Part shown: piece after piece, positions 37,020-49,358 of the stretch
How positions within the stretch are numbered: the stretch's first letter is position 1
Layout: each line of letters begins with the position of its first letter
DNA from: Polydactylus sextarius
Taxonomy: Eukaryota > Chordata > Actinopteri > Polynemidae
Reading direction: 5' to 3'
Length of the DNA stretch: 64,000 nucleotides
Assembly: GCA_016801845.1 (NCBI GenBank)
Contig: CM028906.1
Coordinates: forward strand, 2,356,001 to 2,420,000
The notes under the pieces: model-generated
Seen by the model: the letters and a program-made list of their open reading frames with translations, nothing else
What the model was told of the DNA's origin: nothing
The model's database searches: none
Position numbers and translations under genes: made by a program

Positions 37020-39879
37020 GGGAGTTCTTAAGATGGAGTTAGTCTCTGGATGTGTCTGGGTGTCCTGACATGCCCTGCACATTTAGCATCCAAGACCCCA
37101 CTGCTTTGAATGCTTTGACTGCACAGGCTTCGGGCTACAACCATATTTCCTCAATATTACATACATATAAAAGTAATGTCTAAATCATATTCGCTATCAT
37201 TTATTTGTCAGGCAAGTCATTGCAACCTGGACGACACACCTGGACAAAGGGTAAGATTATAGATTGCTTTTCTAATTTTAAAAAACACCACTTCTCACTG
37301 ACTTTAATGAGGTGTTTCAGCTGCAGGACCTGAGTTCTGATCTCCCATCTAAAAGCCCTTTGCTCCTTATAACCTTCCATCCTCTGACTATTTCTTGTGC
37401 CTCATGTGGACTTTATAATGATGTCACAGTTCTTTAGAGCCTATATATCCATTATTTATACTGCTTATCCTTTTACTTCCTTTGATTGAAAAATAAATTG
37501 ATTGATGGTCAACTAATCAAGACACAGTCACATTTTCTCCAAAATTTTTTTGCAAATTAGTGGCAGACAGAGTTGCGGTCTGGGCAAATGACAATCCTCT
37601 TTAGATCATCCTCTTCGTTTATGCCACAATACTGGAGATAGCTGTGGCTGTGGGGATTATGTTTTCAGGTTGTTGACCAGTTACTCTAGTACTCTATGTG
37701 GTCTACACATCTAGGCTACATCATTACATATTATGCTCTATATTTAAATTAAACTAAATATCACAACTCTGTCAACAAACTAAACTTCACTAGTGTAATT
37801 GCTGATCCTCAGAGTATGTTGAAGCATCATCAGATAATTTAGTGGCTGCATCACTCTGTAGTGAACCTCAGGCAGGCAGGATGGATGTTGCATCTCCTCA
37901 GGAAAGTTTAGCTGTTATTATTACAGAACGAGGGAGTGAGGGAGAGAGAAAGAGAAGTGAACTGGGTCAAACGTGATCCTGATGGAGGGAGCGGGGTAGA
38001 GCAGAGCAGAAAGCAGTGGGAATATAGTAACACAGGGTATTTGTGGCAGGATCCTCGGGGAGCTCAGAGAACGGGCCGCCTGTCACTCTCAGCATCACAT
38101 GGATGATTCAGCCAACGAACACGCTTACCTCCTCATGTCCATGTTTAACACTGGGCCTGTGTGTGTGTGAGAGAGAGAGAGAGTGTGTGTGTGTCTTCTC
38201 TAATCTTTTGCTGAGAAATTGGGCCACAGGGGCTGTGGGATAAAGAAGGAGATGAGTAAAGGTTCAAGGAAAGCATCTAGTGAAGGCTTTTTTCCCCAAG
38301 TATTGTGTGAGTGTATGTGTGTAATTTCTATGCAGATCTCTTGTTGTAGGGAGGGGAACGAGCTGCCAGCGACACTGATGCGATCTGACATGGCTGAAGC
38401 TTGTAAAGGGGTCTCTGTGACTCCCAGTGCAAACCAGCGAGATCCACCACCCCCTCCCCATCGTTTCCTCTTTTCCCTCCCTCTGCCCTTGCAGCATCCC
38501 TCCCTCCAGCTTTTCCATTGCTTTTTTTAAAACATGCGTCTTCATCTGTTCTTTTTTCTCTATAATTGTCTGTGCGGACTGCATGTCCATCTCTTGCCGT
38601 CACAGTGATCACCCACTGTCAGCTGGTGATCGTGCTGTGTGGTGATGACAAGGTGCAGGCCTCGCCTCTTTATCTGTCACAGTCACTTCACAGCTGAGTA
38701 CATCCGCTAAGGGTAAAGGCAAACCAAGGATATCTAGAATAAACTGTAAAACAACAGCACGGACATAAACGGCAGAGCCTTTTTTTCCCCAAGTTTTAAT
38801 CGTTTGCATGCAACAATTTAGCTCCCCCATAAAACCTTCTAGCAGGGGTTTTCTTTAAAAGGTCTCTCCACCAATTTTACACAAATCATCATCAGTATAC
38901 TCATCTTGGAAAGAACTACACAGCCTGTGAAATGTTTGTGTGATGTCGACTGTGGCTCTGGAGAAGCTTCGTCAAGAGAAAGTAACCCAGATTTTTGTGT
39001 TTTGTATTAACTCAGCTGCTGATAAAGATGGGAAAGATTTCCTTGTTAATGAGTGAGGGTTCACATCATCAGGGTGGCTGCGTGATTATAGTGCTGGTTG
39101 AGTGAGGATTAAAATACTGTTCACTGACAATATAATAATGTCTGTTAAATTTGGGTTTCACTGCATCTCTTACATCAGAGCTATTCACTTACCAATGTAG
39201 TGGAAATGTTCAGCACCAAACTTCATTCTTTTACGAAGCAAATTTTGTTTGCATGTCAGAGAAAACATTTTATATCTAGACCTTTTATGAAAGGTGCTAT
39301 TAGTAATTTTCTGGCTCCATGTTGGGATCATTGAGGATTGTCGCTTGGGAAGAGCTTCACTCATTACATTATAGTACATCCTGTAACTGGATGCTATGGT
39401 AACAAGATAGGCTGTGGCTAGCTGGTTAGCATGCTAACGTCAAGAGGTGATGATATTGCAGCAGCAGGTTGTAAACTGGTATACATACATTATATATTGA
39501 ATCATAATGTATATAATCTATCCATTGATATTTTGACGCCTTGACTTTGCTCTGAGTGAAAAATGAAACAGAAATGTGAAAACAAGTGGAGAGTACTCTC
39601 TCTCTTTCTCTTCTCTTCTCTTTCAAAGTGATAAAGGCAGGAAACCTTGAACACATATTTCAGAGTGTCTGCATTCTCTGAATATTCAGCATTCAGTTTT
39701 CCGTGGTTAAATGCTCTCTAGATTTGACGATACCACTCTGTGGCCTTCAACAAGTCTCTTCAGCCTGTTTCTGTTCAATTCCCTCGCCCCTCACCGTCAT
39801 CACATGGCTCAACACGCTGATCCTTTGTGTTTTCCTTCTTCCCTCTCCTCTCCCTGCTTGTGCTCCTGTATCTATGTCT
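37020..39879. other. Non-coding DNA, few features
   Basis: Mostly plain DNA with a compound (GT)n(GA)n(GT)n tract at 38157-38194. No gene is recognised. Confidence 0.5.
38157..38194. repeat. Compound GT/GA/GT microsatellite
   Basis: Short GT, GA and GT runs in direct succession, about 38 bases in total. Confidence 0.9.
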
Positions 39880-40048
39880 GAATGTTTGGCTCCGGGTCGT
39901 CATGAATGCTCTGCAGAAAACAGGATTAGTGCAGAGCTGAGTGTGGGCGATGCGGAGCGGGCGCCTTCCTGACCCAGCACGCTGTCGGAGGCAGACCGGG
40001 CCCACTCACTAAGCTCTTTAAAGGATTGCTTCCCGATGAAGAGCTCAC

Positions 40049-40130
40049 CTTCTAATCTGATCTCCAGATTGCCGCTGTCAGAAACAGTAGAGGTGCATTT
40101 ATAGTGGCATCTGCTGCTTGATGCTGCTGG
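40049..40130 (-). other. Candidate internal exon, unknown gene
   Basis: On the minus strand a strong donor AGAAG|GTGAGC follows 40049. The upstream open frame reads through a stretch containing CTSTVSDSGNLEIRLE. The 5' boundary is uncertain (possible acceptors TGTTGAG, CACCAG or AAGCAG near 40113-40130). The phase-1 exit cannot join directly to the 36692-37009 candidate without creating a stop, so any gene here would need another exon between them. No family is recognised. Confidence 0.22.
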
Positions 40131-40515
40131 TGAGCTCAACAGCAGAGCAGTTGTTACTACTTCTGCTTGAATGAGTCAAGGACACTGTCATTAGGATTTG
40201 AATGAGAATGATGCAGGGTATCATTTTAAATGCAGCAATTCAGTTACTCAGGTTTAGATAATTACATTTTCATAATCTTGTTCTACAAATTAATGATAGT
40301 AACTAAATCACAGTGGTGCAGCAGTTGGAGCATTTGGAGCTTTGAGTGGCTGAACACATTATATTTTAATATTTTAAAGTGAAAAAAGCAGAAAATTAAG
40401 CTCCTGTAATTCAAATTAGGCATTTTAATACATCAGCATGACTGATTTAAAGGTTTTAAGTTGAGAAATTGAAAGAAAATTTGGTTCTTGTTTCAGTTGT
40501 CGCTCCAAATCAAGC

Positions 40516-40536
40516 TTTTTTTTTTTTTTTTTTTTT
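40516..40536. repeat. Poly(T) run, 21 bases
   Basis: Homopolymer; no retrotransposon body recognised beside it. Confidence 0.95.
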
Positions 40537-40799
40537 GAACATTTTCCATATCATATGCTGTGGATTAAAGAAGATTTTAAAGTAGATTGTTTTAATAATT
40601 CTGTGACTAAAAAATTGGAAGTTTGTAGCAGTTTAGATGCCATCCACTTCCTTCAGCCATCATCATAGCAAATCCCGAACGAAGTAACAGGCTTTCGTGA
40701 CACAATGAAATGTTATTTCTTTGGTTAAAAGATAAAGACAAGCATTAGTTTGTTGTTGCAGCCTCCTCTGGGTTGCATTGGTGTTAAAGAATGTGGAGA

Positions 40800-41760
40800 A
40801 AACATCCACATTTAAACAGAGTAACCTTCGCCCACATTCTCTCACACAGCGTGAGAGTGAGGAGGCATGTTGAAGCATCATGGCCGTGGGCCTCTGTGCC
40901 TGTGTGGAGTCAGATTCATCACAGCCAATTTGGCTCATGTCGAGCTGTGGCGAGGATGCTGTGGACCTTTTTTAGTTTTATTTTGGGGAATTTCCGCTCC
41001 GCTCCGTCAGTAGAGTTTGGCCAATTAGCTGCTCTGAGTAGTGATGTGATGTTGACTCTCGAATGCCAAGTGCCGCTGTGGGTGTTTGTGTTTGCCCTCC
41101 GCAAACTGAGCACTTAGAAACACATACAACAACATGTGCGTACACTTTACACACGCAAACACAAATTTTCATTCAATCCATAAATCGTTTGCCGAGCAGC
41201 TCTGTTCTCAAGTGTGTGGGCAGACTGCTGCTCTTTGTTTTACTCACCAGCTTGTGGTGCAGTCCGTCTATTAGAAACATCCCTGCCAACCTCTGCCAAA
41301 TTAGAGCCTTTAATTGCAATTCCATTTTGTGGCCTGGAGTCAGTGTGTTTCCTTTTCCCGAGCTGTTTGGCTTTGAACATTTTAAAAGTCCTCCGTTCAA
41401 ACTTTTAAGGTTTTCTTTTTACAGCGTTTCATAAAATTCACTTTGTAACTCTTGAGTTTCCATCAAAGTTTGGAGGCAGGAAATGAGGCCTCAGTCTTGA
41501 TTTCCTCTGCAACCAATATGTTTACATCGAGGCTCTTATTTGTTGTTTGCGGTGATGTTAATTTCCTGTTTGCCGCCGAGGTTCCTCACTGTGGAGCACT
41601 GTCTATCACTCAACTTGTCTTTACTCTGTCACTTTCTGTGTCAGCGTAAAACGGCCTAAAGTTTCTCTTGGCTAAAACAGGTGTGCTAGTAGTTTGAATT
41701 GGCCTGTCGTAAAACGGTTTTTATTGGCTTGACATCATCGTGCAAACAGCATTACCTATC
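40800..41760. promoter_or_regulatory. Candidate conserved element cluster
   Basis: Several complex, repeat-free blocks: AGTTTGGCCAATTAGCTGCT near 41014, CCAAATTAGAGCCTTTAATT near 41296 with TGCAATTCCATTTTG following, GATGTTAATTTCCTGTTTGC near 41553 and TCGTAAAACGGTTTTTATTG near 41708. CpG is more frequent than in the surroundings. No convincing coding frame. Enhancer-like by texture; unmeasured. Confidence 0.38.
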
Positions 41761-44700
41761 GAATGGAAGCTGTGAGTAAGTGGGGCTAAGCTGGGTGGGC
41801 AACACTTGGCAGCATGTTTGAGCTCTGGCTCCCTGCAGGGCCGGCAGTAAACATGACGGGTAGCTCCCCCAATGATTTCAGCTGGTCCAGTACCAAGCAC
41901 ACCTCCTTATTCACAGTCCATATAGTTCCTTATGTTCTGCCCTTTTGGCATCAAATAATGACTAAAATCACAAATCCATCAATGTGTTTTCATTTATTGA
42001 TTACAGCCTCTTGTCTTCTGTGCACCTTTTCTTTTCTGCTGGATGTTAGTTCAAAGAAAATTGAGTGTGTTAAGTGTGTAATTGTGCAACATCAAGCATT
42101 TTCTCGTAATTGTTTTGCAGATCTTTTTATGTGTTTCGGTTGTTTTATGACTTTCTCGTACCTACATAATTAAAAGTATTAAAGGTTTAACAGAGGTATG
42201 GGAAAATGAGTCGATTAAAGTGGCTTTCAACCATCTCAGGCTAAATTTATGGGACTTTTTTTATTCAAACATATGGTGATGCAAAGATTTCAATGGATAA
42301 CACAGAAAATCCAAAAGAATTTGCTGATAAAATGAAATGTGCTTGTATATTTCTTCATATTTATAAAAAAATGTCTCCTCTCTCTTTCTTTTTCTCTCCT
42401 GCTACCATCCATCTTTCCTGCACTGATGCTGTGACCTTCTTGCAGGTAAGAGACACTTTTGTTTGTATGCTTAGTTTCCGTGTCCCATGTTGTTTTTCCA
42501 GCAGCACACTGGTTTTGGATTCAGCTGAGTGTGAGTTTCTGTCAAACAGCGGGTCTCTCGACAGAAGCTCACATATGTATGCCAGATGGGTTGAGTGCAG
42601 TGAGAGGGTGCTGTGAGATGAATCTTAAAATGTGTGCGTTTACTATACTGTATGTGCTGGTCCCATCTGTTTTCGTCGACATGTGTGACTCTTAGTTTGG
42701 AAGTAGAGCAAAGTAAGAGAATTAAATACACGTATAAACTAGGAAAACTACAGTTTTGATGCAGATTTTTATTAACTTAAACTTGGAATTTTTTGGTTGT
42801 GGGCAAAGATAATACAAACATGGTATTAACTCTACAGCACCAATACATTTGCAACATAAGTAGATTTGGTGACAATTAAGTCAACACCTCTTGTTGGCCT
42901 TCATCAACATCTCTGACCTTTCCACTCTTACTTTCCTCTGAGCTGTTTTGTTGTCAGCCAGTTTCCTGCTACCAGTTTAAATCAGTTCCTCCATCAGTGG
43001 TTGCTGGGTTACATAAGTCCTGTATTTTGTGTAAGTATGTGAGGTGAGCAATGGTAATCAATAATCATATGGCCATTTTAAAGTTTGAACCCTTGAGATG
43101 AGAAGGATTGAACTCTCTCCAATAGTAGGGCAGAAGTCAACCAAAGAAAACTGGTTGACTTGAATCTTTTCTACTATTCTTCTAATATTTTCTACTATTG
43201 GTTAAAAAACAAAACAAAACAAAAAACTGAGTGTCATCTCTGGATGAACTAAACTGGCCACAGTTATAACAGAGTGAACTCTACCTGGTGATAAAGAGCC
43301 ATCAAAGCCTCTGGGTTAGCTTAGCTATGCTATGTTGGTTGCTGAGCTGTGATATGAGTTTATCCTTGACATTTTGGTTCATACTGTATGTTTTCACAAA
43401 ATACGGCCACGCTGATGACTATTTTAACATGGTGTCAGTTAGTTTTGACCAGATTTCGAGAAGGTGTTTGGTCCCTATTTGATTGTAAAATTCACCAAGC
43501 CCTGAAAGTAATGGATTCATCTTTGAAGGCTGTTGATGCAGCACTTTTCTCTTTATGAGGATGCAGCTAGTGATTGTCTGTTAGTTGACCAGAAGACCAT
43601 AGCTCTAGAAAACAGCTCTTGAGTGTTTACTAATGGCACATTTCTCTCTTCTGTCTGTGCCTCTGTGATCGGTAAACACAGATCACCGATTAAGATTAAT
43701 ATCAGTATTTTCAAAATTAGGTTTGGGTCTGGCAAAGAATTACCTTTGGTAATGGTAAAATGAAGCTTGATGAAAAGATCATAATAACCAGAACCAAAGA
43801 AAAAGGCCTTGAGTTTTGATTAAAAACTGGAGGCACAGTGAGGATACAAGCTTTGACAAGTCAATCCAGCCTCCTCACTATGAAGTCTTTTGTCTATCAT
43901 ACCACCATGCACAGTCAAGTGTCATCCTTTACAAAGCTGCCTGAAATCAATTAAAAACAAAAAAACATTGTTTTTAAGCATTTAAACAATGTATTATTCT
44001 TCTCATTTGACAATTATCCTGAAGTTAGCTCTCACCTGCCATGAAGGGTCAGTGTTAAACTGACATTTATGTTTTTGATGTTGCACACGTTTGCTATAAG
44101 AGAACAAACTACAAAAACATTCTGGGGTGAAGGACAAGGGAAACTTAAACTGCAGGAATGGTTTGAGAAGTTTCTCAGTTTTATACTTTTTTTCCAAAAC
44201 TGTCATCGTTGGGATCCATTGTAAGTGAAATGAATCCAAGCTGCTGCTCTCTATGGAGAAAACCATCAAGTTTTTATGGGGACCGTTCAAGCCTACAGGG
44301 GACAAGTGTTTGATATTAGAAAGATTTTGGGTGGAGTATCACTTCAAATTTTACTGCCCCTTAAAACAGCACAGCTCTCATTGCGTGTTGGAGCAGTTAA
44401 CCATCCTGGCTTTTATATCGGCACAGCAAAATCTTGATGTTTTTATTGGGTTTGAAAAGTGCCTTTAAACGTGAAGTTACCTGACTACAGGAGGAATGAA
44501 AATCAAAATAGAGTCAGATTACTTTGACATTTAAAAGGAAAAAAAAAAAAAAAAAGATTCTGGGTGAGGACATAAACTCAGTCAAGAGGGTTTTGACCAT
44601 CAAAGTAAGGTCAGTTATCCAACTTCTTAAATGGCAGAAATTTTCTTCTACTGTGTTCATGTTGCAACAGATTACTAAAACCAAGACTGAAGTGTCTTTA

Positions 44701-46819
44701 ACATCTCTTAACATAAAGTTCAGTGTATATGTAGAGCATGCAGAGAGCATCTCTCCTGCAGCACCACGTGCAAACACTAACTTCTCATGATAAATAATGC
44801 ATCAGCACAAACAATCACCTCAGTAAACCTGCATTAAAAATTTCAGCTCTTTTGTTTGGTGAAATCCAATAGCATTTCTCTATTTCTGAAATCCACTATA
44901 TCCACTATACTCTCCTCCTCTTTCCTCAGTTTCAACCTCCCTGTAAACATATTTGTCAAGAGAAAAAAACAATGTTTAACTCTCAAAAAACAAAGAACTC
45001 ATAGACCTAGAACATAGAACTGTTTATTTCCCAGTATAGCATGTACGTTCTTTTCACTCTGTGCACTAAAATGCCCTTCGGTTACGTGCATAAATAAACA
45101 GTCCGTTAGTAATACTTGATTGTATATGCTGTATCCCTACTCTATGTACTGCATGAACAGGCTTACTGCCTGTGGAATGGCTCTGGAAACCTTGGTTTGG
45201 ATCGAGTGGTTGTCCCCCTTAGTTTTCTTCCTTCAGATTCTTCAGTGCTGCATCCAAGCTGCTGCACTAATGAGCCATTAGCAGTGTAAATGTGCTCCAC
45301 AAAGTTTAGTAGGATATGCTTGTTGTGGATGTATGGACTCGATAATGACTCGTATATTCTCTTGTTGATGCCCCGCTCAGGGGGAGATATGTCAGAGCAA
45401 ATGAAACATGAATGTACATTCTCACTACTCTGTTTCTATCTAGTGCCAAAACACTTTTACAGAGAAGTGTTAAAACACTTATCAGGCAGTAAAACTGTTT
45501 TTTAAGATTAGATCATGTCACTTCTAGTTTACCACTGGTGACCTTGACCTGTCCAGATGATTTCAAATAACATTGCATTGGGGTCTTGTTTGTCACATGA
45601 CCCTTTACAGTTCCTTTATGAATGAATGAAGAGCTACATTTATGTATGAATGTCAAGCATCAGGAGTTGTTTCTTTTTTCTTATTTCATATGGCAAGCAT
45701 ACAAAGTCCATGAGTATTTAAACAGAGCTCAGAGTTTCAGTCTACATGTTGGTTAGTTTTAGGGAAAAAAATGTGGATAAATGAATAATAAAAGCATCTG
45801 CCTTTGAAACATCATTTCTACAAGACATGGGCCAGCATCTTGTTTAATTTTGTTTTGGTCATGGTTGTGGTTACAGCTTAAATGTGTTGTGATAACACAC
45901 GACATAACTCAAGGAAAATGTTCACACGCCTGGTGAGAACAGGCTGCTGTGGTCTGGTTAGATTTCTGCTCATTCTTTGTTTTGGAACAAAATCGAGAAC
46001 AATAACCAGGGTTCACTAATGAGTGCGATCTGTATCCTGTCTTCATTTCATATTGCAGTTTCCCATCTAAATGTATATTTTTAGTTTTAACAGAAATTTG
46101 TCACAAAGCAAAAAACATTTAATGCTCTAATGAAGCAAATAAATCTCTGTGTGCGTGTGTGTATGTTTGTGTGTGTACAAGAGGCGTCATATTAATTATT
46201 AAAATAATAGAAACTCCATGTGTGGAGGAAAGCAGAGATGACATTTTGATGATGTCTGACTCTTGAGGTTAATTATGTCTCTTGTAAGAATCTGCCAGTG
46301 TAATGTACTTACATGCTAGACCAGGGGAGCAGGTGCTGATTTAATTTGACCGATCTTGTCTCATATATTTTCATGTCATGTTACCAGATTAAAACACAGA
46401 TTGATTTTCATTTATTTTTTATTCATCATTTTTTGAAGGAATATTCTGAAACTATTTAATGTGAAATGATAGTAATACTAATACTTTTTATATAAATAGA
46501 ACCAGTATCCATGTTTTGACATTTCTAACTGTACTGTACATTTAGGTGTCTAAGACTGTTTCATTGTACCTCAGTGTGAAGTGGTGCGTGGTGATTTATC
46601 AAACCAGGACAGGGACAGAAAAGGACTTCCATCTGTCAGCCTTTCCTTTTTCCTTTATCTTTGTCTCTTTTTGTTTTCTTCAGTCTCTTTTGACCCCTCT
46701 TAAAATCATCTTTATCACAATTTTCCTTCCCTTTCTCTCTTCTCCTCATCTGTCTCACTTTTCTGTCCTATTTCGTCACTGAAGGGAAAAAAAAAAGATA
46801 GAAAGAAAATGCAAAAGCA
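41761..46819. other. Non-coding DNA, few features
   Basis: AT-rich DNA with a poly(A) run at 44539-44555. The 44000-44480 part has long open frames on both strands but no recognisable protein or repeat. No gene is called. Confidence 0.5.
44539..44555. repeat. Poly(A) run, 17 bases
   Basis: Homopolymer following AAAAGG; no retrocopy recognised upstream. Confidence 0.9.
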
Positions 46820-47440
46820 GTAAGTGGTTTTGTGTCACAGCAGTTGGGGGGTAATTGCGATTTAAGCCTCGGGGCTCACATCATACTGTCTGGTTTATTG
46901 CAGCTCTGTTACATGTTGCAGTTTTTTTAATCTCACCCATATTGATTTTCTTCTGTCTCCACTAAGGAACAGAGTCTGCTGTAGTTGAATGTCACTCGTC
47001 GCTGGGTGGGGGCTGGTTTTTCTGGATATTTAGGCCATGTACCGGCTTCTTTGTGGGATATTTTTTGAGCGCTGGAAGGCATAAAGGAGGTCACATCGAC
47101 TAATATTGACTCACGAACATTAAATATGTAATTTGGAGCATTTTCCAACATTAGTGAGGCTTGGAGGATCTAATTTTTAAGCTCTCAGACATTAAGTGTC
47201 CTCTCCTTCACCCTCATTCACTCATAAAATATTCACTTTTGTCCCTTTGTCATGCTTAATGTTTGAAAATGTTAACATCACATAGGGAGGACTCTAAGTA
47301 ATAGCTGTTGTTGATTAATGGTGTAAAAAACACATGTCCAGTATAAAGTGTGCACATGCAATTCTACCTTTAGCTAATAGGTATTAAATTAGCTGTTTAA
47401 GCCAGATTAGTGCTGCTTAATTAGACTTCATTAAGAAGTG
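46820..47440. promoter_or_regulatory. Candidate conserved element cluster
   Basis: Complex blocks such as GGTAATTGCGATTTAAGCC near 46850, TCGACTAATATTGACTCACG near 47097 and GCTGCTTAATTAGACTTCAT near 47412 with TAAGAAGTG following. Non-coding. Inference from motif density. Confidence 0.33.
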
Positions 47441-47501
47441 AGCGAGGAGACAGTTTATTGTGTTTCTGCTTCACTTTCTCCACTGTTACAAAATGCCCTC
47501 C

Positions 47502-47502
<1 letters not shown>

Positions 47503-47539
<37 letters not shown>
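47503..47539. repeat. (AC)n microsatellite
   Basis: An uninterrupted AC array of about 37 bases. Confidence 0.96.
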
Positions 47540-47541
<2 letters not shown>

Positions 47542-49334
47542 GTGGAGCTGTGCCCGTGCTGCCCTCTCTCCTTGGTTTCCTTATCTGTCACCCCAGTTTA
47601 CTGCAGGGAGACTGTTGTTTGGGTGCTGCTGTCTCCTCTGTCTCGTTTTTAAAGTGTCTGACTGTGTGTGTGCGCACGCATGTGTGCAATTTTTATGAGT
47701 TTCCTCATGTTTTTTTCTGCTTTGTTTTGTTCAAGCCACACAGGTTGGGTACTTCTGTTTTTTTTGTGCTAATGTAGAAATCGGCACATATGTGTCTGTT
47801 ATGCTTCTTTCTTTCTTTGTAAAGGCCAGCTTGAGTTTTTGCCCTTGAGAAAATTGGAGAGACAACTTGGTTGGAAAGTGATGACGTTTGTTAGGTTTTC
47901 AAAAGTGGACATATAATTCTCAGTGTTCAGGTTAATGTAGTTGTGTTGGAAAAAGAAATGGAAATAAGAGATCAGGAAATGAATTATGTAAATCGTGGCC
48001 CAGTTCAGACATTATAATATGTCTTGGGTGATCTCAAGTAGACAGCTCTGAGTTCAGGTGTGAATGCATCCAACATGCACGAAGACCTGATTAATCCACT
48101 GGGAGGTAGTTGGGCCACATGCAGTCACATTGGTACTGAGTCTCATTGGAGCTGAAGTCCTTGAGTTAGCAGAGTCTAAAACATATTTGGGCTCATTCAG
48201 TTAATAATCAAAGAGCATAAACTGGCTTTTCCCTTTACAAAAACATCTTGGGCTCAGAAGGATAAACCCTGTGTTTAATGTTTTTATTTCATCTTCTTAG
48301 AAAAACAGACAGGCATGGGAAGTGTATTGCTGTCTCCCATGGATTAAAAACAACAATTAGTAAAGAATGCAGGGAAGTGAGATCAGAACTGAACAGATGT
48401 TCGAGTGTCAGACAGATCTTGTGTCTCATGACACATGACAGCATCATGAGGAGCAACACGATGCTAATACTAGGTCTGAACATGGTCTATGAAATATCAA
48501 TATTAGGTCATTTTGTGTTTTAACATTGACATTTGTTGAATTATTTTTCCTTAAAAAATAAAACAGTTTAAATGATTATTTTCCACCTGTCACCAACCAC
48601 TTTGATAATTCGTGTTGTCGTATCGGATAATAGTTACAAGCAAAAAATGAAAAGTCTTTGTCTCTGTGTGCGCGCATGCGTGTGTGTGAACTCACAGTGA
48701 TGATCTGAGTAAGTGACATGTGACAAGAAGGTGACAGGATGCCCACCCCAACTGCCCCAGAGACCCATTTAGATCGAGCACACATTCACCCACATAGACA
48801 TGCACACACACATGTGCCACAGCTGGAGCTGGGCAAGAGCACAAACACACTCAGTGGGATTCAAACTGACACACACTCTCACCCACCCCCACCTTCTCTC
48901 TCTTCATGTTTCATGAGCAAACAGGTCTCGTTTTTCCTCCTCCCACTCATCCTCCTACAGGCTGATTTTTGTTGAATATGTAGTAGGTGTGTTGTTGTTT
49001 GTTTATTTGTTTGTGCGTGTTTGTCCTGACATTGTGTGTTGTGTTACGCAGAATCACTTGAGCCATGCCAAATCCCTGCTGGGCTTCATGGACTCGGCTC
49101 CTTTCCCCCTGTGATCAGGCCTCACAGCACTGCCACTCTTCATTATTGTAACCAACTTATGTGCATGCGTGTGTGTGTGTTTGAAGGAATAGACCAGTGT
49201 GTAGGTCAGGTTGTAGATCCTTTGCTGTCATGGTGGAAATGTCAGGTCGTTGCTCCAGTTAGCACAGAGCTTGTTGGTGAGAGCCCACTTGTTCTGCTCT
49301 GCTAGCTCTGCTAATGAAAACCATCAACAAAGGC
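47540..49334. other. Non-coding DNA, nothing notable
   Basis: AT-rich DNA with CA-rich patches near 48780-48880. No gene is recognised. Confidence 0.5.
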
Positions 49335-49358
49335 AGAGAGAGAGAGAGAGTGTGTGTG
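49335..49358. repeat. Compound (AG)n(TG)n microsatellite
   Basis: AG repeat running into a short TG repeat, about 24 bases. Confidence 0.9.

Noticed and set aside
36692..40139. Joining the 40.0 kb and 36.7 kb candidate exons into one transcript
   Set aside because: The phase-1 donor at 40049 joined to the phase-0 acceptor at 37009 gives an immediate stop; no intermediate exon was identified.
41173..41400. Minus-strand frame ending at a strong donor (CTG|GTGAGT at 41248/41247)
   Set aside because: No plausible acceptor upstream and the sequence has conserved-element texture; the donor alone is not enough.
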